Both the position numbers and the translations under genes were made by a program. A model generated the notes under the pieces. It was not told where the DNA came from. It saw only the letters and a list, made by a program, of their open reading frames with translations, and did no database searches. Shown here in pieces: positions 41,215 to 50,738 of a stretch of DNA of 64,000 bases (within the stretch, counting starts at the first letter, position 1; every line of letters starts with the position of its first letter). Source of the stretch: Methylotenera sp. (GTDB lineage Bacteria; Pseudomonadota; Gammaproteobacteria; Burkholderiales; Methylophilaceae); the NCBI GenBank assembly GCA_014378845.1, contig JACMNB010000051.1:43685-107684 (forward strand), in the 5' to 3' direction.

Positions 41215-41690
41215 CGACAAAATTGCGGTAAATACTCAGCTGGCACAGTGGTTTTATTTTCGCCTTTGATGGTCATTTTATCGGGCGCTTTGGCGTTGCC
41301 GCACACCCAAGCAATTGGCACTATTGGCGATTCTTCAATGACCGCTGGGCGAAATGATAATACTTTTGCCGCGATTTTTGGGTGCGCCTTGTTGCCAAAC
41401 GTCATGTTGATGACGCCGTCCTTCACCTCAAGCGCGCTCACAAAATTATTCACTACTTTTTCTGAGGTTGGCAGGCCCGTTTCTGTATTATCTGCAGGCA
41501 AAGTCTTTGCCGCTTTCCAACTCGCTGCAATTGGCTCTTTTGCAATATCGGCCAGCGGCATGGCCGCAATTACCTGCTCTTTTATAATGCGCCCCATTTG
41601 TGATGGAATCGCAATCGACGCCAAAATGGCAATAATGGCGACCACCACCATCATCTCTATTGCAGAAAATCCAAGTTGTTTACCGTGCAT
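41211..41690 (-). CDS. Type IV pilin-like protein (orphan)
   Basis: 159 residues. The leader peptide ends in G followed by FSAIEMMVVVAIIAILASIA, with Glu at mature position 5, so it should be cut and methylated by prepilin peptidase. The C-terminal part has two Cys (AWVCGNAKAP and LPQFCR) spaced like the disulfide loop of PilA-type major pilins. No other pilus gene is nearby. It may be a minor pilin or a second PilA; function in twitching or DNA uptake is inferred. Confidence 0.85.
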   Translation of the reverse strand: MHGKQLGFSAIEMMVVVAIIAILASIAIPSQMGRIIKEQVIAAMPLADIAKEPIAASWKAAKTLPADNTETGLPTSEKVVNNFVSALEVKDGVINMTFGNKAHPKIAAKVLSFRPAVIEESPIVPIAWVCGNAKAPDKMTIKGENKTTVPAEYLPQFCR

Positions 41691-41699
41691 TTTTAATCC

Positions 41700-42506
41700 T
41701 TAATTATCAGCGACTTGTCGAGAGCGTTCAAACAAACACACTGCTGCCGCTGCGGCTGCGTTTAGCGATTCCAAATTTTTACGCATCGGTATGCTAATTT
41801 GCTGGCTAGCTGCTTGAAGCGTTTTTGCGCTTAAGCCTACGCCTTCATTGCCAATGATAAATGCACACGGCTGCGTTAAGTCTTGTGCGTACAGTGATTG
41901 GCCTCGCATGGTAGCGGCGAAAGTATTGCCTGAAAAATTTTGCAGCGCGCTCACCATCTCTACGCCCTCAATAATTGGCACATAAAACTGCGCACCTTGG
42001 CCACCGCGCAAGGCTTTGGGCGACCACGCATCGGTGCAACCTTTGCTTAAATACACTGCTTGCACCCCCGCGCCAAGCGCTGTGCGCAGCATGCTGCCCA
42101 AATTGCCTGGGTCTTGAATATCTTCTAACATTAACGCAAATGTCACCTCGGCTGGCGGCGCAATTTGCGGCCAAGATTTTGGAATAGTAATGACAGCCAA
42201 AATGCCCGTACTATTAGCAACAGGGGTTAATTCGGCAAACATCAACGTTGGCAACATGATTGTGCTGACATGCTCTAGGTGTTGCATTAGCTGCGTCGCT
42301 TCAAGCGAGCTTTTGCCTTCTGGAATGATCATCAGCTCAGGCTCGGCTTGGTCAGTTCCAGCAAATGCTTGGCAATAGCTTTCAATTAAATGCACGCCGT
42401 CTAACAGCGTTTTGCCCTCAGCGCGGCGCTCGCGCGCACTATCGGCCAATTTCTTTTGGTATTTAAAAATTGGGTTGTCGCGTGAAGTGATGTGTTTAAA
42501 GGCCAT
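41700..42506 (-). CDS. TrmH/SpoU-family RNA 2'-O-methyltransferase
   Basis: 268 residues of the SPOUT knotted-fold class. N-terminal substrate-binding part (FKYQKKLADSARERRAEGKT) and the catalytic knot: motif 1 EDIQDPGNLGSMLRTALGAG, motif 2 FIIGNEGVGLS, motif 3 QISIPMRKNLESLNAAAAAAV. Modifies the ribose of rRNA or tRNA; target nucleotide not deducible. Upstream of the pilin on the same strand. Confidence 0.92.
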   Translation of the reverse strand: MAFKHITSRDNPIFKYQKKLADSARERRAEGKTLLDGVHLIESYCQAFAGTDQAEPELMIIPEGKSSLEATQLMQHLEHVSTIMLPTLMFAELTPVANSTGILAVITIPKSWPQIAPPAEVTFALMLEDIQDPGNLGSMLRTALGAGVQAVYLSKGCTDAWSPKALRGGQGAQFYVPIIEGVEMVSALQNFSGNTFAATMRGQSLYAQDLTQPCAFIIGNEGVGLSAKTLQAASQQISIPMRKNLESLNAAAAAAVCLFERSRQVADN

Positions 42507-42645
42507 GGCTTACTTAGTTAACAATTGTTTACGTATTCTAACTTAGCCCGCTTGTTAATTCATAGGTTTGGGCGCAAATTAACGTTGCTTTTCCAAAATT
42601 TTAAATCAAAAATCCACAATTAATAAATAAATAGAGGAGCTTAAA

Positions 42646-43335
42646 ATGAATTTAACAAAACGGTCGGTTGCAGAATTAATTGGTACATTCTGGTTGGTAT
42701 TGGGTGGTTGCGGCAGCGCGGTATTAGCGGCGGGCATACCAGAGTTGGGCCTTGGTTATTTAGGCGTTTCATTGGCGTTTGGCTTAACCGTGGTCACCAT
42801 GGCTTATGCCATTGGCTATATTTCGGGTTGCCATTTAAACCCCGCCGTTTCAATTGGGTTGTTTGCAGGCGGCCGTTTTAAAGCATCAGAATTGCCGCAT
42901 TACATTATCGCGCAAGTGCTGGGCGCGATTTTGGCTTGCTTGGTCATTCGCGCCATTGCTGGCGGTGCAGAAGGCTACGCAGGCGGCTTAGCTAGCAACG
43001 GTTTTGGCGCGCACTCACCACATGGCTACAGCATGATGGCAGGCTTTATTTGCGAAGTGGTGATGACTGCCATGTTTTTATTCATCATTATGGGCGCAAC
43101 CGACAAACGTGCACCCGCAGGCTTAGCGCCGTTGGCGATTGGTTTAACACTAGCCTTAATTCACATGATTAGCATTCCTGTCACCAACACATCTGTTAAC
43201 CCAGCACGTAGCACAGGCCCTGCTTTGCTAGAAGGCGGCATTGCGCTTGATCAACTTTGGCTATTTTGGGTTGCCCCAATTATTGGCGCGGTAATTGGCG
43301 CGTTGATTTATAACTTTGTGTGTCATGACGATTAG
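42646..43335 (+). CDS. aqpZ: Aquaporin Z
   Basis: Water channel, six helices plus two half-helices. Both NPA boxes are present: [18 protein letters not shown] (about 66) and [15 protein letters not shown] (about 185). 229 residues, typical of AqpZ. The Arg after the second NPA belongs to the selectivity filter. A strong ribosome-binding site (AGAGGAG) precedes the ATG. Confidence 0.97.
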   Translation: MNLTKRSVAELIGTFWLVLGGCGSAVLAAGIPELGLGYLGVSLAFGLTVVTMAYAIGYISGCHLNPAVSIGLFAGGRFKASELPHYIIAQVLGAILACLVIRAIAGGAEGYAGGLASNGFGAHSPHGYSMMAGFICEVVMTAMFLFIIMGATDKRAPAGLAPLAIGLTLALIHMISIPVTNTSVNPARSTGPALLEGGIALDQLWLFWVAPIIGAVIGALIYNFVCHDD

Positions 43336-43354
43336 GACGATTAAATAACACAAG

Positions 43355-43417
43355 TGTAGGAGCGAATTTTAAATCGCGAAGACGTAACAAAATTCGCGAT
43401 TTAAAAATCGCTCCTAC
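43355..43417. repeat. GTAGGAGCG-family inverted repeat, copy 3
   Basis: TGTAGGAGCGAATTTTAAAT with CGCGAA on the left and TTCGCGATTTAAAAATCGCT followed by CCTAC on the right. Between aqpZ and its terminator. Confidence 0.88.
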
Positions 43418-43423
43418 TAAAAC

Positions 43424-43453
43424 AAAAAAGCCCGCCTTGTGTGGGCTTTTTTT
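43424..43453 (+). terminator. Intrinsic terminator after aqpZ
   Basis: AAAAAAGCCC ... GGGCTTTTTTT with a short loop: GC-rich stem flanked by an A run and a T run, so it can act in both directions. Confidence 0.85.
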
Positions 43454-43471
43454 CACCTCACGCTATAATAC

Positions 43472-44206
43472 GTGATGACTAAAAAACTCGGCGCTACAAT
43501 TTCACTAGAACGCATCCTTAGCAAGCAAGGTTTTGGCACGCGTAAGCAATGTCGCATTATGATTATTAACGAAGAAATCACAGTGAACGGCGCACTTTGT
43601 GGTGACCCAGACACAACATTTTCGCCAGAAAATTTAAGTTTTACAGTAAAAGGTGAAGCGTGGGATTACAAAGAAAAATCCTATTTAATGATGCACAAAC
43701 CCAGCAATTACGAGTGCTCGCACAAAACCCAGCACCACCCGACTATTTACAGCTTGTTGCCACATCCTTTGGTGGTTAGAGATGTGCAATGTATCGGCCG
43801 ATTAGATGAAGATACCACTGGCTTGATTTTGATTTCTGACGATGGCCAATTTATTCACCGCATGAGCTCACCCAAGCACAAAGTGCCAAAAGTATATGAG
43901 GTAACTTGCAAACACGTGATGAGTGATGAGCAAATTGCCCATATTTTAAAAGGCGTAAAATTAATTGATGAACCCGCACCAATTGCCGCGCTAGCGTGCG
44001 AAAGAATAAGCGATAACGTGATTCACATGACACTGAGCGAGGGCAAATATCACCAAGTTAAGCGCATGGTAGCCGCCATTAGTAACCGCGTTGAAGGCTT
44101 AAAACGCATACAAATTGGTGCGCTAAAATTGCCTGATGATTTAAAGGTGGGCGAATGGCGCTGGTTGAGCGACAACGATATGAACAACTTAAGGAGCAAG
44201 GAATGA
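43472..44206 (+). CDS. rsuA: 16S rRNA pseudouridine-516 synthase-type enzyme (RsuA family)
   Basis: 244 residues: N-terminal S4 RNA-binding domain (SLERILSKQGFGTRKQCRIM) and a catalytic domain with QCIGRLDEDTTGLILISDDG (catalytic Asp in GRLD, about 112) and EGKYHQVKRMVAAISNRVEG. Overall pattern is RsuA-like rather than RluF/RluB. The stop overlaps the next gene's start by four bases. Confidence 0.92.
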   Translation: MMTKKLGATISLERILSKQGFGTRKQCRIMIINEEITVNGALCGDPDTTFSPENLSFTVKGEAWDYKEKSYLMMHKPSNYECSHKTQHHPTIYSLLPHPLVVRDVQCIGRLDEDTTGLILISDDGQFIHRMSSPKHKVPKVYEVTCKHVMSDEQIAHILKGVKLIDEPAPIAALACERISDNVIHMTLSEGKYHQVKRMVAAISNRVEGLKRIQIGALKLPDDLKVGEWRWLSDNDMNNLRSKE

Positions 44207-44736
44207 ATCTGAAAAAATCATTCATTATATTATTAAGTTTTTTGATTGCTGCTTGCATGGGTGTGCCAAGCAATGTAAAAGTGGTCGATAATATCAATGC
44301 AAATCAATACCTTGGCACTTGGTACGAAATCGCGCGGCTAGATCAATCGTTTGAACGCGGCTTAGAAAAAATTAGCGCAACCTACAGTTTAAAAGATGAT
44401 GGTGGCATTAAAGTGCTTAACCGCGGCTTTAATGTCAAGCAAAATGAATGGAAAGAAGCCGAAGGTAAAGCGTACTTTGTGGATGCTGCAAATGCTAATA
44501 AAACCAATACTGGCAAGCTAAAGGTGAGCTTTTTTGGGCCATTTTACGGCGCATATAACATTATTGCGCTAGATGCCAATTACCAACACGTGATGATTTG
44601 CGGGCCAGATAAAAGCTATTTATGGATACTTTCCCGTACGCCACAACTGGCTGAGCCGATTAAGCAAGGCTTAATCGCGCAAGCCAAAGCGCTTGGGTTT
44701 GCGACGGATAAACTGATTTACGTCAAGCACAACTAA
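44203..44736 (+). CDS. blc: Bacterial lipocalin Blc, lipoprotein
   Basis: Outer-membrane lipocalin thought to bind lysophospholipids or fatty acids. Start at MNLKKSF, 8 bases after AAGGAG and overlapping the rsuA stop. The signal ends LLSFLIAAC, a lipobox. The lipocalin fold shows GTWYEIARLDQSFERGL (motif 1), KVSFFGPFYGAYNIIALD, and YLWILSRTPQL. About 177 residues, as in E. coli Blc. Confidence 0.95.
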   Translation: MNLKKSFIILLSFLIAACMGVPSNVKVVDNINANQYLGTWYEIARLDQSFERGLEKISATYSLKDDGGIKVLNRGFNVKQNEWKEAEGKAYFVDAANANKTNTGKLKVSFFGPFYGAYNIIALDANYQHVMICGPDKSYLWILSRTPQLAEPIKQGLIAQAKALGFATDKLIYVKHN

Positions 44737-44793
44737 TTTATTTCTAAAGAGACCTTTGCACGAATACCGTTTTAACCAAAAAATCTCTCAACT

Positions 44794-44982
44794 CGTCATT
44801 CCAGCGGAGGCTGGGATCCAGGCAGGCAACATACCAACAACTCTTGCTAGCGCCAAAAAAAAGTGAAAATTTAAATTTTTGAACTCTAAATCAATAGGTT
44901 AAATATTGAATTACCAGCTTAGCTCACTTAACTTTTTCACAAAAAATTGTACCTTGACTGGATTCCAGCCTCCGCCGGAATG
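44794..44982. repeat. MITE-like element with CGTCATTCCAGCGGAGG ends
   Basis: Left arm CGTCATTCCAGCGGAGGCTG, right arm its near complement (CAGCCTCCGCCGGAATGA), with a ~140-bp AT-rich centre sharing stretches with 31950-32111 (e.g. TTGNACCTNNACTGGATTC). It fills most of the 313-bp gap between blc and the TraB-like gene; nothing else is seen there. Confidence 0.85.
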
Positions 44983-45049
44983 AAAAATTTATGTTACATT
45001 TTTGAAAAGTGATACTTGAATATGTCTCGTGCAAAGGTGTCCAAAAGTT

Positions 45050-45916
45050 TTATTTCTTGAGTGCGCTTAATTTAAAACCCGCTTTTTTAAATGCCGCAAT
45101 TAGGCCGTTATCGCCAGCCAAGTGCGATGCGCCAACCGCAATAAACACGGGCTTTTCGTTAGCCACTGGAATCGCGCGCTGTGCCATCACCACATTACGT
45201 TCATCCAACAATTTAACACGCATTTTTGCCCAAATTTCTTTGGGTAGCATGCCGCCTGTAATTTGCTCGTCCAGCGCGCTGACTTTATCACTATCACCAT
45301 TTAAATAAGCGGTCATTAATCGCTCGAAATCGGCCTCTTTTTGTTGTGGCGTGCGTTTTAATACAGCGCGTAACATCACCATTTGTTCATCCATACTAAA
45401 CGCATCCATAATGCTAAAATGCTCAACGCTACTTTCCAAGCCTTTGATTTCTTTGCCAAAATCTTCTGATTTAGTCATCAGCAAATTGTCTTGCGCAAAC
45501 TCAGTTTGTGGCTTGGGCAAATCGAAAACAACAGCCAGCAACCACGGTTTCATTTGCATTGCCGCGCCAAGATGCATAACATGAAAATCGGCCAAGTCGC
45601 GCACTTGGTCAAACTCAGCTTGCGTGAGTAAACTCGGCAAACTAGCGTCTTTCATCATAAAAATACTGGGGTCTTGAGTCGGTTCAGCTTCCATCATAAA
45701 CGTGTCCACGCTTTTCATGGCTTCTAACATTTTTGGTGTCATGTCAGACACACGATTATCATCGGTATGCATGGTGCCAAACAGATAACTGGTTTTACCT
45801 GTGGGTGATTCTAGCTTCCAAAATAAGCCTTTTTCGGTGGCAAAGGCAGCGATGGAAAAACATAAAAATAGAATTGCCGTGATTAGGTGGAAACCATGTT
45901 TGCGAAATTTAGCCAT
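45050..45916 (-). CDS. TraB/GumN-family protein, exported
   Basis: 288 residues with a signal peptide (HLITAILFLCFSIAAFA). Contains the two paired GxxH-type motifs of the TraB/TIKI fold: SYLFGTMHTDDNRV (about 43) and AVGASHLAGDNGL (about 262), plus conserved Glu in TFMMEAEPTQD. Eukaryotic TIKI relatives are metalloproteases; the bacterial ones are uncharacterised, so a periplasmic metal-dependent hydrolase is only an inference. Confidence 0.88.
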   Translation of the reverse strand: MAKFRKHGFHLITAILFLCFSIAAFATEKGLFWKLESPTGKTSYLFGTMHTDDNRVSDMTPKMLEAMKSVDTFMMEAEPTQDPSIFMMKDASLPSLLTQAEFDQVRDLADFHVMHLGAAMQMKPWLLAVVFDLPKPQTEFAQDNLLMTKSEDFGKEIKGLESSVEHFSIMDAFSMDEQMVMLRAVLKRTPQQKEADFERLMTAYLNGDSDKVSALDEQITGGMLPKEIWAKMRVKLLDERNVVMAQRAIPVANEKPVFIAVGASHLAGDNGLIAAFKKAGFKLSALKK

Positions 45917-45987
45917 GCTGCGCCTTTAATGAATGTAATGAAACAATGACTTCGCAAGATGATATTTGGTTCAGATTAGTTGGTTTT

Positions 45988-46065
45988 TGTAGGAGCGGCT
46001 TTCAGCCGCGAACCAATACTTATTAACTTTACAAATCCTGTTCGGGGCTGCAAGCCCCTCCTACC
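45988..46065. repeat. GTAGGAGCG-family inverted repeat, copy 4
   Basis: TGTAGGAGCGGCTTTCAGCC on the left, GGGGCTGCAAGCCCCTCCTA on the right. Ends right at the ygiQ stop codon (46067), so it is the 3' flank of that gene. Same right end as the copy at 29458. Confidence 0.85.
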
Positions 46066-46066
46066 A

Positions 46067-48253
46067 TTAATGCGCTTTTTTAGCCTTGCTAAAAACAGGT
46101 CTAGCAGCATTCTTAAAGTTATTAAAGGCTTTTGGCAACACTTTTGGCTTAAACACACTGCCGTCCGATTGCCGCACAGTGCCCATCACCGCAGGCTGAA
46201 AGGCTGGCACCAAATGCTTTTTGCTATTGCCAATTAAATCCGCCCTGCCCATTTTTTTAAGCGCTTCACGCAGCATCGGCCAGTTAGCAGGATCGTGATA
46301 ACGGATGAAAGCCTTATGCAGCTTGCGCTGAGTGCCACTTTTAGGAACAGCGACACTCTCAGAATCTGCCGTTACCTTGCGTAACGGGTTTTTACCGCTG
46401 TGATACATGGCAGTCGCCATTGCCATTGGCGTGGGCGTAAAGTTCTGCACTTGGTCTAACCTAAATTCATATTTTTTTAACCACAGCGCTAAATTCAGCA
46501 TGTCATCATCGGTGGTGCCAGGGTGCGATGCGATAAAGTAGGGAATTAAATACTGTTTTTTGCCGACTTCTGCACTGAATTTTTCAAACATGGCTTTAAA
46601 TTCGTCATACGCGCCCATGCCTGGCTTCATCATCTTGCTTAAGACATTTTCCTCAGAGTGTTCTGGTGCGATTTTTAAATAGCCACCCACATGATGTTGC
46701 ACTAGCTCTTTGACGTATTCTGGCGATTTAACCGCCAAGTCATAACGTAAACCACTGCCGATTAAAATCTTTTTAACGCCTTTAATCGCGCGGGCTTTGC
46801 GATACAGCTGAATCAACGCACTATGGTCAGTGTTTAAATTTTCGCAAATACCTGGGTAAACACAGCTAAGTTTACGGCACGATTGCTCGATTTTTTCGCT
46901 TTTACACGCAATGCGATACATATTGGCGGTTGGCCCGCCAAGGTCAGAAATCACGCCCGTAAAGCCATCCACTTTATCGCGAATTTCTTCGACTTCTTTC
47001 AAAATCGATTCTTCACTGCGGCTTTGAATAATGCGGCCTTCATGCTCGGTAATGCTGCAAAACGTACAACCGCCAAAGCAGCCGCGCATAATGTTCACAC
47101 TAAACCGAATCATCTCCCACGCGGGGATTTTTGCTTTGCCATAGATTGGATGCGGCGCACGCGCATAAGGCATGTCGTACACATAATCCATCTCTTTTGT
47201 CGTCAACGGAATTGGCGGTGGGTTCAGCCAAACTTCGCGGTCACCATGCTTTTGCACTAAGGCGCGCGCATTGCCAGGGTTGGCTTCCAAATGAAGAACT
47301 CTAGAAGCGTGAGCATATAAAATTGGGTCTTTTGAAACTTCTTCGTAATCAGGCAAACGCACCACCTGCTTGCTACGATCTGCCTTAGGTTTGCGCACAA
47401 TTTCGATGGCTTTTGTGCCTTCTGGTAAAGCTGGTTTTGCGCTGCTTTCTTCCGTTGCGCAACTCGCATCTGCCTTGCCCATCTTCATTTCATAAGGGTC
47501 AATGGCTTTATCAATCGTGCCTGGGCGGTCTAACTTGGTGCTTTCAATCTCGTCCCAGCCTTCGGGTATGGCTTTGAGTAAAAACGCGGTGCCGCGAATA
47601 TCTTGAATATCCGCCACTTTTTCGCCTTTGGCGATGCGGTGGCTCAACTCAACCAGCGCGCGTTCTGCATTGCCGAACAGCAAAATATCGGCTTTAGAAT
47701 CTACTAAAATACTGCGGCGAACCTTGTCACTCCAGTAATCGTAATGCGCGATGCGGCGCAAACTGGCTTCGATACTACCAATAACAAGCGGCACTTGGCT
47801 ATAAGCCTCGCGACAGCGTTGGGAGTACACCAGCACCGCCCTATCTGGCCGTTTATTAGGCGCGGCATCTGGCGTATAGGCATCGTCACTACGGATTTTG
47901 CGGTCGGCGGTGTAGCGATTCACCATGCTATCCATATTGCCAGCAGTAATACCAAAATATAAATTCGGTTTGCCAAGCGTTTTAAATGCTTTGGCGTCCG
48001 TCCAATCGGGCTGCGCGATAATACCGACGCGGAAACCCTGCGCCTCAAGCAATCGCCCTACTAGCGCCATGCCAAAACTGGGATGATCGATATAGCAATC
48101 GCCCGTCACCAAAATAATATCGCAAGAATCCCAACCCAATTCATCCATCTCGGCGCGACTCATCGGTAACATTTTGGCCGTGCCAAAGCGTTTCGCCCAA
48201 TACGGGCGATAGGTGTGGATCGGTTTGGTTAGATTGTTGGTGTAAATTTCCAT
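46067..48253 (-). CDS. ygiQ: YgiQ-family radical SAM protein
   Basis: 728 residues. N-terminal B12-binding-like region ([20 protein letters not shown]), then a radical-SAM core with the iron-sulfur cluster Cys in [19 protein letters not shown] (CxxxCxxC, about 385-400), followed by [20 protein letters not shown] and [20 protein letters not shown]. The family (UPF0313) is widespread but its substrate is unknown. The length is typical, with a Lys-rich C-terminal tail. Confidence 0.94.
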   Translation of the reverse strand: MEIYTNNLTKPIHTYRPYWAKRFGTAKMLPMSRAEMDELGWDSCDIILVTGDCYIDHPSFGMALVGRLLEAQGFRVGIIAQPDWTDAKAFKTLGKPNLYFGITAGNMDSMVNRYTADRKIRSDDAYTPDAAPNKRPDRAVLVYSQRCREAYSQVPLVIGSIEASLRRIAHYDYWSDKVRRSILVDSKADILLFGNAERALVELSHRIAKGEKVADIQDIRGTAFLLKAIPEGWDEIESTKLDRPGTIDKAIDPYEMKMGKADASCATEESSAKPALPEGTKAIEIVRKPKADRSKQVVRLPDYEEVSKDPILYAHASRVLHLEANPGNARALVQKHGDREVWLNPPPIPLTTKEMDYVYDMPYARAPHPIYGKAKIPAWEMIRFSVNIMRGCFGGCTFCSITEHEGRIIQSRSEESILKEVEEIRDKVDGFTGVISDLGGPTANMYRIACKSEKIEQSCRKLSCVYPGICENLNTDHSALIQLYRKARAIKGVKKILIGSGLRYDLAVKSPEYVKELVQHHVGGYLKIAPEHSEENVLSKMMKPGMGAYDEFKAMFEKFSAEVGKKQYLIPYFIASHPGTTDDDMLNLALWLKKYEFRLDQVQNFTPTPMAMATAMYHSGKNPLRKVTADSESVAVPKSGTQRKLHKAFIRYHDPANWPMLREALKKMGRADLIGNSKKHLVPAFQPAVMGTVRQSDGSVFKPKVLPKAFNNFKNAARPVFSKAKKAH

Positions 48254-48375
48254 GGAAGACTAATTGAATAGCAAAGCAAGAATTAAGCATTCGCATTTTA
48301 CGCGGTAATGATTTGATTAAAAAGCTTTTTTAATATGAATTGTGTAAGTGCTGGCTTAAGAATATCATACTTAGT

Positions 48376-49104
48376 ATGAATAAAATTACTGATAAAACAA
48401 CATACGCAGTTTCGGGCATGACCTGCGGCGGCTGCGTAGCCCGCGTTAAAGCAGCGTTGAGTCAATTTTCAGCAGATGTAAAAGTAACTTTAGAGCCGCC
48501 GCAAGCGGTGTTAAGCGCACCCAGCGTTGACATTTCCGCACTCAATACCGCGCTTATTACAGCCGGAAACTACCAACTTAGTGAAATAAGCAATGCCCCA
48601 ATTATTGCCAACGGCGTTAGTGAAAAAAACAGTTGGTTTACCACCTATAAGCCCTTAATATTGGTTTTTGCATACATTCTATTGGTAACTTTAGCCGCAG
48701 AATATTCTGCTGGCAGTTTTGAATTACACCGTTTTATGCCCAACTTTATGGCGGGCTTTTTCTTGGTTTTCTCGTTTTTTAAAATGCTCGATTTAGCAGG
48801 TTTCGCCAATAGTTATAGCATGTACGATATGCTTGCCAAGCGCTTTTCGGCATATGGTTATATTTACCCATTTATCGAGCTGGGCCTAGGAACCTCGTAT
48901 CTATTGGGCTACACGCCGATGCTGATTAATCTTCTCACGCTAATTGTGATGGCGTTTTCTAGTATTGGCGTGATTTTGGCGGTAATGAATAAACAAAAAA
49001 TTAAATGCGCTTGCCTTGGCACGGGGTTTAATTTACCCATGACCACGGTGACGATTATCGAAGATTTGCTGATGGCTGGCATGGCGGCCTGGATGTTAAT
49101 TTAA
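48376..49104 (+). CDS. Heavy-metal-associated (HMA) domain fused to MauE/DoxX-like membrane domain
   Basis: About 242 residues. N-terminal HMA domain with the metal site SGMTCGGCVARVKAAL (CxxC, about 12-15) on the likely cytoplasmic side. Then four to five membrane helices (LILVFAYILLVTLAA, FMAGFFLVFSFFKML, YIYPFIELGLGTSYLLG, LINLLTLIVMAFSSIGVI) with a Cys pair IKCACLGTG, as in MauE/DoxX redox proteins. The domains together suggest membrane metal handling or thiol redox. I chose the ATG at MNKITDK because the longer frame begins with TTG and lacks a ribosome-binding site. Confidence 0.82.
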   Translation: MNKITDKTTYAVSGMTCGGCVARVKAALSQFSADVKVTLEPPQAVLSAPSVDISALNTALITAGNYQLSEISNAPIIANGVSEKNSWFTTYKPLILVFAYILLVTLAAEYSAGSFELHRFMPNFMAGFFLVFSFFKMLDLAGFANSYSMYDMLAKRFSAYGYIYPFIELGLGTSYLLGYTPMLINLLTLIVMAFSSIGVILAVMNKQKIKCACLGTGFNLPMTTVTIIEDLLMAGMAAWMLI

Positions 49105-49145
49105 TTTCAAAATCTTATAAATATCCGCTCGTCTAGAAATCCGCT

Positions 49146-49196
49146 GTTGGTGAGCTTGTCGAACCATGTGACCTTCGACAAGCTCAGGCCGAACGG
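49146..49196. repeat. TTCGACAAGCTC-family inverted repeat
   Basis: GAGCTTGTCGAA and TTCGACAAGCTC pair perfectly over 12 bases around a short centre; flanks GTTGGT and GGCCGAACGG. Between the HMA-MauE gene and aat. Confidence 0.85.
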
Positions 49197-49217
49197 AAAT
49201 AATTGAAGTTATAAAAT

Positions 49218-49901
49218 ATGAGCAATAGCTATTATCAGCTTAGCGCAGGCCGAGTGGCGGCAATTGAGGGTGATTGCGATTTTCCACCATTAGAAAACGC
49301 CTTAATCGAACCCAACGGTTTAATTGCAATTGGCGGCGATTTGTCTGCCGCGCGGCTGATAAATGCTTATAGCTTAGGTATTTTTCCGTGGTACAACGCG
49401 GGCGATCCAATCATGTGGTTTAGCCCAAATCCGCGCATGGTGCTGTATCCTGCCGAGCTAAAAATATCAAACTCGCTTAAAAAAACCATTAATCGTAATG
49501 CCTTTGAAACACGCATTAACACTAGCTTTTCAGCGGTGATTGCTGCTTGCGGTAAAATACCCAGAAACAATCAAGCCGGCACTTGGATTACCGATGAAAT
49601 GGTTGCCGCCTACTGCCAATTACACGCACTTGGCTACGCAATGTGCGCCGAGGCTTGGCAAGATGGTCAATTGGTTGGCGGCTGTTATGGCATAAAAATT
49701 GGCCGCATGTTTTATGGTGAAAGCATGTTTCATACGCAAACTGACGCCAGCAAAGTTGCTTTTGTAAGTTTAGTTAATTGTCTTATTAATCAACAGGTTG
49801 AACTGATAGATTGTCAAATGAAAACACCGCTTTTGTCCAGCTTTGGCGGCCGCGAGATACCGCGCGACGAATTTATCAATAATTTAACCCATTTGTTGTA
49901 G
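49218..49901 (+). CDS. aat: Leucyl/phenylalanyl-tRNA-protein transferase
   Basis: Adds Leu or Phe to proteins with N-terminal Arg or Lys, marking them for ClpAP (N-degron pathway). Motifs: FPPLENALIEPNGLIAIGGD, YSLGIFPWYNAGDPIMWFSP, NPRMVLYP, GTWITDEMVAAYCQLHALGY, GGCYGIKIGRMFYGESMF. 227 residues, typical. The stop codon TAG is the TAG of TTGTAGGAGC, the edge of a palindromic repeat. Confidence 0.97.
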   Translation: MSNSYYQLSAGRVAAIEGDCDFPPLENALIEPNGLIAIGGDLSAARLINAYSLGIFPWYNAGDPIMWFSPNPRMVLYPAELKISNSLKKTINRNAFETRINTSFSAVIAACGKIPRNNQAGTWITDEMVAAYCQLHALGYAMCAEAWQDGQLVGGCYGIKIGRMFYGESMFHTQTDASKVAFVSLVNCLINQQVELIDCQMKTPLLSSFGGREIPRDEFINNLTHLL

Positions 49902-49967
49902 GAGCAGATTTATCCGCGATGACTGCCTACTTTCACAATTGCATCGCGGATAAATCCGCTCCTACAA
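49896..49967. repeat. GTAGGAGCG-family inverted repeat, copy 5, overlapping the aat stop
   Basis: TTGTAGGAGCAGATTTATCC with GCGAT on the left and ATCGCGGATAAATCCGCTCC followed by TACAA on the right. Its first bases form the aat termination codon. Confidence 0.88.
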
Positions 49968-49988
49968 GTTTAGCGCTATAATTTACTC

Positions 49989-50738
49989 ATGACACTTCCA
50001 TCTGAGCCCGCCTTACATAAACTACAGTTTTACGTCACCACTCCCTATGCTTGCGGTTATTTGCCCAATCAACTCGCCCAAAGCTTAATTGCCACGCCGC
50101 ATCACTTGGTGGATGCGAATCTTTATAGCGGCCTTATACAGCAAGGCTTTCGGCGCAGTGGCAAGTTTGCTTACAGACCCCACTGCGAAAACTGTAACGC
50201 CTGTATAGCGGTGCGCGTTGTGCTGCCAGATTTTTTGCCTAATCGCAGCCAAAAACGTGCTTTTAAACAGCATGCAGACTTAACTGCGCGCGTAATGCCG
50301 CTTGGGTATCACGATAGTCATTTTGGGCTCTACACTACCTATCAAGCCGCGCGCCACCCCGATGAACATGTAAAAAAACAAGCCGAAGCGCACCGCACGG
50401 CACACATTCAAAACGAGGCCGATGAATACCGCCACTTTTTGTGCCAAAGCAACGTTGAATCTTTAATGGTGGAGTTTAGCGACGCCAACAATCAGGTTAA
50501 AATTGTCAGCGTGATTGATATTGTTAATGATGGCGTATCGGCTGTTTATACGTTTTACGATACAACACAAACTAAAGCGAGCTATGGCACTTATTCTATT
50601 ATGTGGTTAATTGAGTGGACAAACATGCTTGGCTTACCTTACTTTTACTTAGGTTATTGGATAGCCGAAAGCCAAAAAATGGCTTATAAACAAGCATTTA
50701 AACCGCAAGAAAAGCTGATTGATGGTGAGTGGATTTAG
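49989..50738 (+). CDS. bpt: Aspartate/glutamate leucyltransferase
   Basis: Bacterial arginyltransferase-fold enzyme that adds Leu to proteins starting with Asp or Glu, complementing Aat. ATE family motifs: PYACGYLPNQLAQSL (N-terminal Cys), FRRSGKFAYRPHCENCNACI (CxxC-type cluster, about 52-70), KASYGTYSIMWLIEWT, YFYLGYWI. 249 residues. Next to aat, together a small N-degron module; convergent with the Rossmann protein, stops overlapping. Confidence 0.94.
   Translation: MTLPSEPALHKLQFYVTTPYACGYLPNQLAQSLIATPHHLVDANLYSGLIQQGFRRSGKFAYRPHCENCNACIAVRVVLPDFLPNRSQKRAFKQHADLTARVMPLGYHDSHFGLYTTYQAARHPDEHVKKQAEAHRTAHIQNEADEYRHFLCQSNVESLMVEFSDANNQVKIVSVIDIVNDGVSAVYTFYDTTQTKASYGTYSIMWLIEWTNMLGLPYFYLGYWIAESQKMAYKQAFKPQEKLIDGEWI

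Noticed and set aside
48335-48379. Short upstream ORF overlapping the start of the HMA-MauE gene
   Set aside because: 14 codons with no ribosome-binding site or special content; probably chance.
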